Program-made: the position numbers and the translations under genes
Assembly: GCF_022524485.1 (NCBI RefSeq)
Contig: NZ_JAKXMK010000038.1
Coordinates: 49,942-113,941 of the forward strand
Reading direction: 5' to 3'
Length of the DNA stretch: 64,000 bases
From: Pseudonocardia alaniniphila
GTDB lineage: Bacteria; Actinomycetota; Actinomycetes; Mycobacteriales; Pseudonocardiaceae
The notes under the pieces: model-generated
Told to the model about the DNA's origin: nothing
Database searches by the model: none
What the model saw: only the letters and a program-made list of their open reading frames with translations
Shown here: positions 17,965-25,124 of the stretch, in pieces
Layout of the letters: the number at the start of each line of letters is the position of its first letter
How positions within the stretch are numbered: position 1 is the first letter of the stretch

Positions 17965-18033
17965 TCATGATCAGCAATTGGGGACCCGCAGCCGTGCCAT
18001 CAGCAGTTGCAGACCCCCAACTGGTGATCATGA
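17965..18033. repeat. Palindromic repeat unit 3
   Basis: TCATGATCAGCAATTGGGG at the left and CCCCCAACTGGTGATCATGA at the right; the centre (GCCGTGCCATCAGCAG) is shared with unit 1. No transposase or target duplications are seen beside it. Confidence 0.8.
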
Positions 18034-18248
18034 AACGCGGGCCCGCCAGGCCACGAAACGAGCGGGCCGCTCACCCGGACTTATCGGGCGGAGGTGCCGC
18101 TCGCTCCCTCGCGTACGACATCACGATCGCGAGTGGTCAGACGCTCGAACGCCCCCAGGCCGATACCAGCGGCGACGTCGCGAGGTCGGGCAGCAGACCC
18201 GCGTCGAGGTTGGCGAGGTGCTGGTTGGTGGCAGGACTCGTCGAGCGG

Positions 18249-19328
18249 TCAGCGTGCAGCGAGACGCAACGAGCGCACGGTCGAGCGGACCACCTGTTCC
18301 TTGAGAAGGGCGGCTTTCCGACCGGTCACGATCAGATCCTTGGGTTTGTCGTCCGCGCCGACGAACTGAACCAGCCCATTGCGCCGCCCCAGGCTCATGA
18401 CTTGCGCGTAGTACCGGAAGGACAACGGCTTCGGTCGCTTTCCACGCAGCTCGGCGACGATGTTCCTCCCGGCGCGCGACCCGAGCGGCAGAGCAGTCGC
18501 GCACGCCATCCGCAGTTCTCCGGCAGCCGCGGTGCGCGCCGCGGCCGCGTCTCCGACCACGTAGATGTCGGGGTGGGAGACCGATCGCAACATCGCGTCG
18601 ACCTGGATCCGCCCGTCCACGGTCAACGCCAGGCCTGCGGATCGTGCGATCTCGGCGTTGGCCCGCAGGGACGCCGTCCATACGATCACGTCGGCATCGA
18701 GATCTTCCGGTGCCGCCGGGCGTCCCTCCTCGAGGCTGATACCCAGATCGCGGAACGTCGAGCGCACGTGGGTCCGGCCCTTCTCCGACAACGCGGGGCC
18801 GACCTCGCCCGCGGTGACCATGCTGATCTTCCAGGCCCGCTCTGCCTCGGCCAGCTCGCTCGCCATCTCCACGCCTGTCGCCCCACCACCGACGACCGTC
18901 AACGTGCCCGGGCCGTCGTCGAGACGCTTGCGTAGATAACGCGCAGTTTCGGAGGTGAACAGGCGTCCGTCCTCAGTGGAACCATCCCCGAAGGTCTGCG
19001 TCCGGCTGCCGAGTGCGTAGACGAGGAGGTCGTAGGGGTGACGCCTGCGGTCGTCGGTGACCACCTCCTTGCGAACAGGGTCGATGTCCGTCACGCGGGC
19101 TGCCACATGCCTGATGCGCTTCTTCTCCAGGAATGACGACAGCGGATGAGAGATGTCGTCGCGTCCGGCAGCCACCTCGTGTTCCCGGACCCGTTCGCTG
19201 AAGTGGGCCGCAGGATCGATCACCGTGACGTCCGCCTCATCAGCGGCCCGCAGTGCGGCCATCAGCCCGCCGTAGCCGGCACCGAGCACGAGAACACGAT
19301 CGCCGGCCGTTTTCCTCTTGTTCGTCAT
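18249..19328 (-). CDS. NDH-2-like FAD-dependent oxidoreductase, second copy
   Basis: A 359-residue flavoprotein with the FAD loop VLVLGAGYGGLMAALRAA and the NAD(P)H loop VVGGGATGVEMASELAEAE (about residue 150). It is related to the enzyme at 10358-11563. The start is set at 19328 because an ATG at 19364 overlaps the -35 box of a perfect ECF41-type promoter; the 19328 ATG lies 8 nt past CGTC, so the mRNA should be leaderless. It is divergent from an ECF41 sigma gene, the classic arrangement in which an oxidoreductase is a direct target of the adjacent sigma factor. Confidence 0.88.
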   Translation of the reverse strand: MTNKRKTAGDRVLVLGAGYGGLMAALRAADEADVTVIDPAAHFSERVREHEVAAGRDDISHPLSSFLEKKRIRHVAARVTDIDPVRKEVVTDDRRRHPYDLLVYALGSRTQTFGDGSTEDGRLFTSETARYLRKRLDDGPGTLTVVGGGATGVEMASELAEAERAWKISMVTAGEVGPALSEKGRTHVRSTFRDLGISLEEGRPAAPEDLDADVIVWTASLRANAEIARSAGLALTVDGRIQVDAMLRSVSHPDIYVVGDAAAARTAAAGELRMACATALPLGSRAGRNIVAELRGKRPKPLSFRYYAQVMSLGRRNGLVQFVGADDKPKDLIVTGRKAALLKEQVVRSTVRSLRLAAR

Positions 19329-19336
19329 GGCACCAC

Positions 19337-19363
19337 GACGGATCAGGGTCGGCCCGTGTGACA
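19337..19363 (-). promoter_or_regulatory. ECF41-type promoter, oxidoreductase side
   Basis: On the minus strand: TGTCACA (19363-19357), exactly 16 nt, CGTC (19340-19337), then 8 nt to ATG. The opposing promoter for the sigma gene begins 30 bp away. Confidence 0.75.
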
Positions 19364-19392
19364 TGGGGTCTCGCCACCTGGGGTTGTCCCGG

Positions 19393-19419
19393 TGTCACAC
19401 GCCCGCATGCTGCGTCGTC
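19393..19419 (+). promoter_or_regulatory. ECF41-type promoter, sigma-gene side (autoregulation)
   Basis: TGTCACA at 19393-19399, exactly 16 nt, CGTC at 19416-19419. It leaves a leader of about 90 nt containing a 13-codon open frame that overlaps the sigma start. Confidence 0.75.
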
Positions 19420-19474
19420 CAGATCACGGGTGCGGGCGAAACCGCGTAGCCAGGCAGCGAGAGGGTCCGGAGAT

Positions 19475-19516
19475 ATGCAGGGAGCGGTGTATGCCGTAGC
19501 CAGGGGCCGGTCATGA
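19475..19516 (+). CDS. Possible 13-residue leader peptide coupled to the sigma gene
   Basis: ATG at 19475 reads MQGAVYAVARGRS and its TGA overlaps the sigma ATG as ATGA. GAGGG and GGAG lie a few bases upstream. The overlap suggests that ribosomes terminating here re-initiate on the sigma gene, whose own ribosome site (CAGGGG) is only moderate. No homology can be claimed for so short a peptide. Confidence 0.35.
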   Translation: MQGAVYAVARGRS

Positions 19517-20430
19517 ACGACGAACGGTCCCTGGCCACCGCCTACACGCGGGCACGGCCCCGACTCGAGCGGATCGCCTACGCCATGACGGGTAGCTACG
19601 CCGAAGCCGAGGACGTCGTATCCGACAGTTGGCTACGGCTGATCGCCGCACACGCGAGCGAACCCGTGCAGAACGTCGAGGCCTGGGCGACTGTCGTCGT
19701 CGCCCGCCGCGCCCTCGACACCCTGCGCTCCGCTCGCGTACGCCGGGAGACCTACGTCGGGCCGTGGCTTCCCGAGCCGTGGCTCGAGGCACCTCCGGCA
19801 TCAGATCCCGCCGAGCGGGTGGCACTCGACGACTCCGTCAGCTTCGCGCTCATGGTGGTGCTCGAGACGCTGAGTCCCGCCGAGCGCACCGCATGGGTCC
19901 TCCACGACCTGTTCGGCATGGAGTTCTCCGAGGTCGCTCAGGTTGTCGGACGGACACCGGCCGCGGTGCGACAGCTCGCCGCGCGGGCACGCAAGCACGT
20001 GGCTGCCGGCACGCCGCGTGTCAGGGTCGACCACGCCACACACGAGGCAGTCGTCGCCGCGTTCAGGCGAGCCACGATCGACGGTGACCTACCCGGCCTG
20101 ATGACGGTGCTCGATCCGGACGCGACTCTCACCAGCGACGGCGGCGGAAAGGTCCGTGCGGCCCTGCGACCCGTACATGGAGCGGACCGGGTTGCGCGGC
20201 TACTCATAGGGCTCGCGAGTCAGTTGGACAGCAACAACCATCCGATGTCGGTGATGGTCAACGGCGCGCCTGGGTTCGCGATCCTGAAAGGCGGCGAGTA
20301 CGACTTCGTGATCTCCCTGACGGTCGAAGACGCTCGCATCACCCGGGTCGACATGGTTCGGGCACCCGACAAACTCGCCACACTGCCAGAGGATGAATCC
20401 AGCGCTGGAACCGGAGAAACACACACATGA
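19513..20430 (+). CDS. ECF41-type RNA polymerase sigma factor (SigJ-like), second copy
   Basis: A 305-residue sigma factor built like the one at 2800-3687. Region 2 includes AYAMTGSYAEAEDVVSDSWLR, the linker is YVGPWLPEPWLE, region 4 is HDLFGMEFSEVAQVVGRTPAAVRQLA, and the SnoaL-like extension has SDGGGKVRAALRPV, the canonical ECF41 motif. The extension controls activity in this family. The gene has its own ECF41-type promoter, faces an NDH-2-like oxidoreductase with another, and overlaps a small membrane-protein gene by ATGA. Confidence 0.94.
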   Translation: MNDERSLATAYTRARPRLERIAYAMTGSYAEAEDVVSDSWLRLIAAHASEPVQNVEAWATVVVARRALDTLRSARVRRETYVGPWLPEPWLEAPPASDPAERVALDDSVSFALMVVLETLSPAERTAWVLHDLFGMEFSEVAQVVGRTPAAVRQLAARARKHVAAGTPRVRVDHATHEAVVAAFRRATIDGDLPGLMTVLDPDATLTSDGGGKVRAALRPVHGADRVARLLIGLASQLDSNNHPMSVMVNGAPGFAILKGGEYDFVISLTVEDARITRVDMVRAPDKLATLPEDESSAGTGETHT

Positions 20431-20855
20431 ACGAGCGAAGCTTTCCGTCGGTTGCCGTCACTACCGTCACCGTGGTGAGCGCCGGTGTTCTCATCGGACT
20501 CGGCGTATGGATGTGGGGATGGCCGGCAAGCTTCTCCGCCTACGTCAACTTCCCCATACATGTTCACTTTCTGCACGACATGGGCGTCTTCCACATCGGG
20601 CTGGCCACCGGAATGCTCGTTGCCCTGTTCCGGCGAGACGCGATATACGCGGTGCTGCTCGGCTTCACAGTGATCTGCGTATTGCACGCGATCAACCACG
20701 TGATCGACCTCGACATCGGGGGCAACCCCAGCGACCCGTACCTGATCGCCGGGCAGGCCGTCATCAGCGGTGTCGGCGTCTGGTTGCGTGGGCGTCAGCT
20801 CGCAGGCCAACCGCAACGGGCGGACACAGCCGATCGGAGCACGTCGTCCTCCTGA
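20427..20855 (+). CDS. Small four-helix membrane protein coupled to the ECF41 sigma gene
   Basis: A 142-residue protein with about four hydrophobic segments: residues 9-31, 45-67 (FLHDMGVFHIGLATGMLVALF), 70-92 and 105-118. FLHDMGVFHIG and LHAINHVIDLD place histidines near or within helices, which would suit metal or heme binding, but I do not recognise the family. Its ATG overlaps the sigma stop (ATGA), so it is translated with the sigma factor and may sense or transmit its signal at the membrane. Confidence 0.7.
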   Translation: MNERSFPSVAVTTVTVVSAGVLIGLGVWMWGWPASFSAYVNFPIHVHFLHDMGVFHIGLATGMLVALFRRDAIYAVLLGFTVICVLHAINHVIDLDIGGNPSDPYLIAGQAVISGVGVWLRGRQLAGQPQRADTADRSTSSS

Positions 20856-20914
20856 GCAGCGGACGGACCGTGAATTCGTTCGCCGCATGAGCCGGTCGGA
20901 CCGCCCGGACCCCG

Positions 20915-21424
20915 TTATGTCACTGAACTGGCGGGGGTCCTCGGCCGCCGGCCGGCAAGCAACGAGTCGCCCAGGGTCCAGACCGAGGCGCCCAGCAGTA
21001 CGAGATCCTTGATCAGGAATTGACCGACCGGTGACAGCGCAGGGAAACCTCCGGCGGAGGCATCGCCGACCCCCGGGGTCGTGAACAGGAAGCTCAAGGT
21101 ACTGAGGAACACGAGTGTCGCAAGAACGGAACCAACGACAGAAGACCGGGGCAACACGAGCTTCAGACAGATCAGCACGGCTGCGGCGATCTCGACGGTT
21201 CCCAGCACGTCGGAGAGCGTTCGAACGGTGAGAACGCTGTCCATCCAGCTCATCAGTGGGCTATGTGATATGTACTGCTGAATGCGAACCGCCTCTGATC
21301 CCGTGTACTTCAGCGCCCCGATCCAGGCGATTACGACGGCGAGGCCATACCGCAGGATGATCATTCCTGCGGTCGATACCCGCCCTTCGATCGCATGCAT
21401 CAATTCGATCGCAGTGGCCACCAC
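20915..21424 (-). CDS. DUF417 membrane protein (RclC/YkgB-like)
   Basis: A 169-residue membrane protein with four hydrophobic segments. WIGALKYTGSEAVRIQQYISHSPLMSW (residues about 30-56, shown here in part of the motif IQQYISHSPLMSW) and STLSFLFTTPGV are signatures of DUF417, the family of E. coli RclC from the hypochlorite-resistance operon. The start is GTG at 21424, 8 nt after GAGGAGG; the ATG at 21451 would place the ribosome site inside the coding frame. RclA- and RclR-like genes lie 33 kb away at 53534-55883, so a shared role in reactive-chlorine defence is possible but unlinked here. Confidence 0.8.
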   Translation of the reverse strand: MVATAIELMHAIEGRVSTAGMIILRYGLAVVIAWIGALKYTGSEAVRIQQYISHSPLMSWMDSVLTVRTLSDVLGTVEIAAAVLICLKLVLPRSSVVGSVLATLVFLSTLSFLFTTPGVGDASAGGFPALSPVGQFLIKDLVLLGASVWTLGDSLLAGRRPRTPASSVT

Positions 21425-21510
21425 TTTGTACTCCTCCTCTGCGTACGACACGCAACCCGACAGTACGACGGACGCCGAAGTCCGCGGTATTCATCGGCAG
21501 CGATCGCGCC

Positions 21511-21594
21511 TTACAGGCCCATGACGATTCCCCGGTTGCCGTAAATGTCCAGCCCGCGTTTGTTGACCCGCTTCTCCGGCACGCTGTGCTTCTC
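21511..21594 (-). pseudogene. Possible C-terminal fragment of an unidentified gene
   Basis: A minus-strand reading ends with VPEKRVNKRGLDIYGNRGIV and a TAA at 21511-21513, preceded in frame by a stop about 27 codons earlier. The composition looks protein-like rather than random, but I cannot name the family. It lies in the gap between the DUF417 gene and the end of the terpene-type operon. Confidence 0.2.
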
Positions 21595-21667
21595 CGGGCT
21601 GAGCGCCTGCTACGACGTGCACTGGATCGTGGAGGAAGGGCCGGGCTGGGGTCGGCCAGGGCGCCCG

Positions 21668-23383
21668 TCAGCCGAGAAGCTCCTCCGGCACGTCCACGAG
21701 CCGGCTGCGCAGGTACTCCCCCAGGCCCTTCGCCTGCGGGTCCGGTCGGGTGGACGAGGCGACGCCCGCGCCGAGGATCCCGTGCACCACGACGTTCAGC
21801 GCCCGCAGGTTGGGTAGCGGCCACACGTCGATCGGCAGGTCGGCGGCCTCGGGCCCGAGCAGCTCGCGGGCCTTGTCGGCCGTGAAGAAGCTGCGCAGCC
21901 AGGCGTACTCGGCATCCGTGCGTGTCCACAGCCCGACGTTGGCGTTGCCGCCCTTGTCCCCGGACCGCGCCCCACACACCGCACCGAGCGGAACCCGCAC
22001 ACGCGGCCCGTCGGAAACGGCAGCGGGGACGGAGATCCGCGGCGCCGGAGGCACCTCGCCGACCTCCGGGTCGACGATCACTCGTCGCTGCCCGTCGGGC
22101 AGGACGACCGCGTGCTGCACAGCCGAGCGCGCGACGGTCGCGGGCCGGTAGATCCCGTACGTGGACTCCGGGGTGGGTGGGGTGGTGGTGTGGAACCCCG
22201 CGTACCCGCCCAGCGCCAGCTCCATGGTGGCGCCCGAGAACGAGCGCCCGACCTTGCGCGGGTCCGGATCCTTGACCGTGATCCGCAGGTGGGCGGTGGC
22301 GCGGTCGTTCGACGGCGCGTCCGGGGTGTCGAAGCGCAACAGCCGGACGTCGACCTCGGCGAACCGGTCCTTGCCGCCCAGCACGTCGAACAGGAGGGCC
22401 TCGGCGTGCGCGGCCTTCGCCTCGATGTCCAGCCCGGTCAGCACGAGTGTCATGGTGTTGCGGAAGCCACCCGCGTCGTTGAGCGCGACCTTCAGCGTCG
22501 GCGGCGGCGCGCTGCCGCGCACCCCGGAGATCCGCACCCGGTGCTCGCCCTCCTGGGCGAGGCGGATCGTGTCGAAGTGCGTGGTGCAGTCCGGGCCGAG
22601 GTAGGAGGGCTCGGCTATCTCGTAGAGCAGCTGGGCGGTGACGGTGCCAACCGAGACCAGCCCGCCGGTGCCCGGGTGCTTGGTGATCACCGACGATCCG
22701 TCCGCAGCGACCTCGGCGATCGGGAACCCGGGGTAACGACGATCGGTGATCTCGTCGAGAAAGGCGTAGTTGCCGCCCGTCGCCTGCGGCCCGCACTCGA
22801 TCACGTGCCCGGCGGCAACCGCGCCGGCAAGGGCGTCCCAGTCGCCGTGCCCCCAGCCGTGCCACCAGGCCGCGGGCCCGACGACGAGGGAGGCGTCGGT
22901 GACCCGCCCCGTCACGACGACGTCGGCTCCGGCCGCAAGGGCCTCGGCGATCCCCCAGCCACCGAGGTAGGCGTTGGCGGACACGGGCTTGCCCCCGACG
23001 GGCGGGGTGATCGCTCCCAGCGAGCCACGCAGATCGTCGCCCTCGACGTGCGCGACCTTCACATCCAGCCCGAGCTCGGCGGCGACCTTCCGGATGGCCG
23101 CGGCCAGCCCGGCAGGGTTGAGCCCGCCGGCGTTCGCGACGATGCGGATCCCCTTGTCCAGGCACGTTGCGAGTACGGCCTCGACCTGCGTGAGGAACGT
23201 CCGCGCGTATCCGGCGGAGGGATCCTTGGCCTGCGCCTTCGCCAGGATGAGCATGGTCAGCTCGGCGAGGTAGTCGCCGCACAGCACGTCGATCGGTCCG
23301 CCCTCGACCATCTCGCGGGCGGCCTCGATCCGGTCGCCGTAGAAGCCCGAGCAGTTACCGATCCGGACAGCGCGCCTGCTCAT
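21668..23383 (-). CDS. AtuA-family protein of acyclic terpene/branched acyl utilisation
   Basis: A 571-residue protein. The first 450 residues are the AtuA/DUF1446 domain (RIGNCSGFYGDRIEAAREM at the start, NAGGLNPAGLAAAIRKVA, VTGRVTDASLVVGPAAWWHG); the C-terminal 110 residues form the small second domain often encoded separately (GAVCGARSGDKGGNANVGLW). AtuA is required for growth on citronellol or geraniol in Pseudomonas but its reaction is not settled. The ATG overlaps the stop of the TIGR03084 gene as ATGA. It is the last gene of the carboxylase operon. Confidence 0.87.
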   Translation of the reverse strand: MSRRAVRIGNCSGFYGDRIEAAREMVEGGPIDVLCGDYLAELTMLILAKAQAKDPSAGYARTFLTQVEAVLATCLDKGIRIVANAGGLNPAGLAAAIRKVAAELGLDVKVAHVEGDDLRGSLGAITPPVGGKPVSANAYLGGWGIAEALAAGADVVVTGRVTDASLVVGPAAWWHGWGHGDWDALAGAVAAGHVIECGPQATGGNYAFLDEITDRRYPGFPIAEVAADGSSVITKHPGTGGLVSVGTVTAQLLYEIAEPSYLGPDCTTHFDTIRLAQEGEHRVRISGVRGSAPPPTLKVALNDAGGFRNTMTLVLTGLDIEAKAAHAEALLFDVLGGKDRFAEVDVRLLRFDTPDAPSNDRATAHLRITVKDPDPRKVGRSFSGATMELALGGYAGFHTTTPPTPESTYGIYRPATVARSAVQHAVVLPDGQRRVIVDPEVGEVPPAPRISVPAAVSDGPRVRVPLGAVCGARSGDKGGNANVGLWTRTDAEYAWLRSFFTADKARELLGPEAADLPIDVWPLPNLRALNVVVHGILGAGVASSTRPDPQAKGLGEYLRSRLVDVPEELLG

Positions 23384-24213
23384 CCCGACTCCTCGCTTGC
23401 GCTCGTCGGCCGCGCCGCTCCCCCGAACTGTCCTGGCTCGCGGCCCTTGCCCGCCGTCCCCGCGAAGGCCTGCCCGATCTCGGCCCACTCCAGCGCGGCC
23501 GGCCCGGTGGCCGTCAGCGCGAGGTCGTCGCTGTGGCGCCGTTGGGTGATGAGGAGGGCGAAGTCCAGCGCCGGTCCGGTGATCCGGTCGGCCGCGTCCT
23601 GCGGACCCCACGTCCACCGCGACCCGTCGGGCGCGTCGAGCTCGACCCGGACCGGGACGTCCGGCATGGCACGGCCGTGGACCGCGTAGCTGAACGCACG
23701 CGCCCCGACCCCGATGTGGGCGACGTGCCGCAGCCGCACGCTCGGCACGCGCGCCACCCCGAGCGCGTCGGCGACGTCCTGACCGTGCGCCCAGGTCTCC
23801 ATGATCCGCGCCGTGAGCGACGACGCCGCGCTCATCGCCGGCCCGAACCAGGGAACCCGCAACCCCGGCTCGAGCCCGCGGAACGTCTCGACCAGGTGCT
23901 CCCGCGACCGGTCGAACCAGCGCAGCAACTCGGCCCCGGGCAGGTCGCGGTACCGCGCGGCGACGGCGTCGGGGTTCACCCCGCCTGCGGCCCGTATCCG
24001 CTCCAGCTCGGCGCGGAAGGCGTCGGGGTCGACGGCCGACTGCACGGCGACGTCGTCGAAGTACGCCAGGTGCGAGACCTGGTCGGCGATCGTCCAGCCC
24101 TCGGCGGGCGTGTCACGCCGCCACCCGCTCTCGTCGAGGCCGGCAAGCAGCCCGCGCAGCTCGGCGGACTCGGCCGTGAGGTCGTCGGCGAGCGCTGTCA
24201 TCGAGACGGGCAC
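23380..24213 (-). CDS. TIGR03084/maleylpyruvate-isomerase-like (DinB-fold) protein
   Basis: A 277-residue protein of the actinobacterial TIGR03084 group. EGWTIADQVSHLAYFDDVAV is its metal-binding helix with one histidine, ARIMETWAHGQDVADALG supplies another, and a C-terminal sterol-carrier-like half follows. Related proteins are mycothiol-dependent enzymes, so a mycothiol-linked step is plausible. GTG at 24213 is preferred over the ATG at 24201 because GGGGAGG lies 5 nt before it and it is only 2 nt past the upstream stop. It sits between the hydratase and AtuA genes. Confidence 0.8.
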   Translation of the reverse strand: MPVSMTALADDLTAESAELRGLLAGLDESGWRRDTPAEGWTIADQVSHLAYFDDVAVQSAVDPDAFRAELERIRAAGGVNPDAVAARYRDLPGAELLRWFDRSREHLVETFRGLEPGLRVPWFGPAMSAASSLTARIMETWAHGQDVADALGVARVPSVRLRHVAHIGVGARAFSYAVHGRAMPDVPVRVELDAPDGSRWTWGPQDAADRITGPALDFALLITQRRHSDDLALTATGPAALEWAEIGQAFAGTAGKGREPGQFGGAARPTSASEESG

Positions 24214-24215
24214 GG

Positions 24216-24974
24216 TTACCTCCCCTGCCAGACGGGGGCCCGCTTGTCGCGGAACGCCGCGGGCCCCTCCTGCGCGTCGGCCGACCGGTACACCGGCGCC
24301 CAGATCTCCTCCGCGCGGTCGTAGGCCTCCGCGCGGGTGTGCTCGGCCGACAGGTACGCGGTGCGCTTCGCCGCCCGCACCGACAGCGGGGCGTTCGCCG
24401 CGATCCGCTCGGCCAGTGCCTGGGTACGTTCGCGCAGCTCCCCGGCCGGCACCACATGGTTGACGAGCCCGACCTCGCGGGCCCGATGGGCATCGAGCGG
24501 ATCGCCGGTCAGCAGGATCTCGAGCGCCACCCGTGGAGGTACGAGCCACGACAGCGGCGCCGCCCACGGCGATCCGCGCCCCACCTTGACCTCGCTGACG
24601 GCGAACCGCGCATGCTCCGCGGCGACGACCAGATCGCACTGCTGGGCCAGCAGGAAACCGCCCGCGTACGCGACGCCGTTGACCGCCGCGATCGTCGGCT
24701 TGTCCACGGCCACGTTGCGCCGGAACTGCGGGAGGAAGTCCGGTGGCGGGACCCCCAGACCGGTCTCGGCCATCTCCTTGAGATCACCGCCTGCGCAGAA
24801 CGCCTTCTCCCCGGCCCCGGTCAGGACGAGCACGGCGGCGGAGTCGTCGGCGACGAACCGGCGGGTGCCCTCCCACAGCCCGTCCCGCACGTCCTTGCTC
24901 ATCGCGTTGCGGGCCTCGGGACGGTCGATGGTCAGCCAGGCGACGCCGTTCACCACCTCGTACGTCGTGCTCAT
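24216..24974 (-). CDS. Enoyl-CoA hydratase/isomerase (AtuE-like)
   Basis: A 252-residue crotonase. GEKAFCAGGDLKEM forms the first oxyanion loop and NGVAYAGGFLLAQQCDLVVA the second, with a glutamate in ARFAVSEVKVGRG near the usual catalytic position. In an Atu/Liu-type pathway it would hydrate the carboxylated unsaturated acyl-CoA made by the carboxylase. Its ATG overlaps the stop of a 34-codon ligase stump. Confidence 0.88.
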   Translation of the reverse strand: MSTTYEVVNGVAWLTIDRPEARNAMSKDVRDGLWEGTRRFVADDSAAVLVLTGAGEKAFCAGGDLKEMAETGLGVPPPDFLPQFRRNVAVDKPTIAAVNGVAYAGGFLLAQQCDLVVAAEHARFAVSEVKVGRGSPWAAPLSWLVPPRVALEILLTGDPLDAHRAREVGLVNHVVPAGELRERTQALAERIAANAPLSVRAAKRTAYLSAEHTRAEAYDRAEEIWAPVYRSADAQEGPAAFRDKRAPVWQGR

Positions 24975-25075
24975 CGCACTCCCTGCGCGTAGCCGATCTC
25001 GGTGTCGTCGAGCCGCAGCGCGACCCGACCGGCATGGTCAGCCGTGGCGCGGCGCAGCAGAGTGGCGATGCTCAT
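24971..25075 (-). pseudogene. 34-codon N-terminal stump of an acyl-CoA ligase, still translationally coupled
   Basis: From ATG 25075, after a good GGAGGGGAG site, the reading is MSIATLLRRATADHAGRVAL followed by RLDDTEIGYAQGVR and a stop. The first 30 residues match the start of AMP-dependent acyl-CoA synthetases (LLRRTA..H..RVAL.LDD..TYAEL type). The stop overlaps the ATG of the hydratase gene (ATGA). I infer that an internal deletion removed nearly all of a ligase gene but preserved the ribosome site and coupling, so the stump now acts as a leader for the hydratase. Confidence 0.6.
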
Positions 25076-25124
25076 CGTCGAACTCCCCTCCGGAAGGCCT
25101 CGGCCCTCTCGACGGCCGACCGGT

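Larger units (their letters stand above)
17527..18248. other. Convergent intergenic region with three palindromic repeats
   Basis: The 722 bases between the hydrolase and the oppositely oriented oxidoreductase show no supported gene; long readings lack any family resemblance. The region holds three palindromic units (listed separately). A near-consensus ECF41-type promoter, TGTCACG, 16 nt, CGTC, lies at 17594-17620 pointing into them. Confidence 0.6.

Noticed and set aside
17639..18033. CRISPR array
   Set aside because: Three palindromic units of 69 bp with unequal, partly similar spacers and no cas genes do not fit CRISPR.
17346..18935. A 529-codon open frame through the hydrolase end, the repeats and the oxidoreductase antisense
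   Set aside because: It has no family resemblance, crosses three palindromes and overlaps two solid genes; long accidental frames are common at this GC content.
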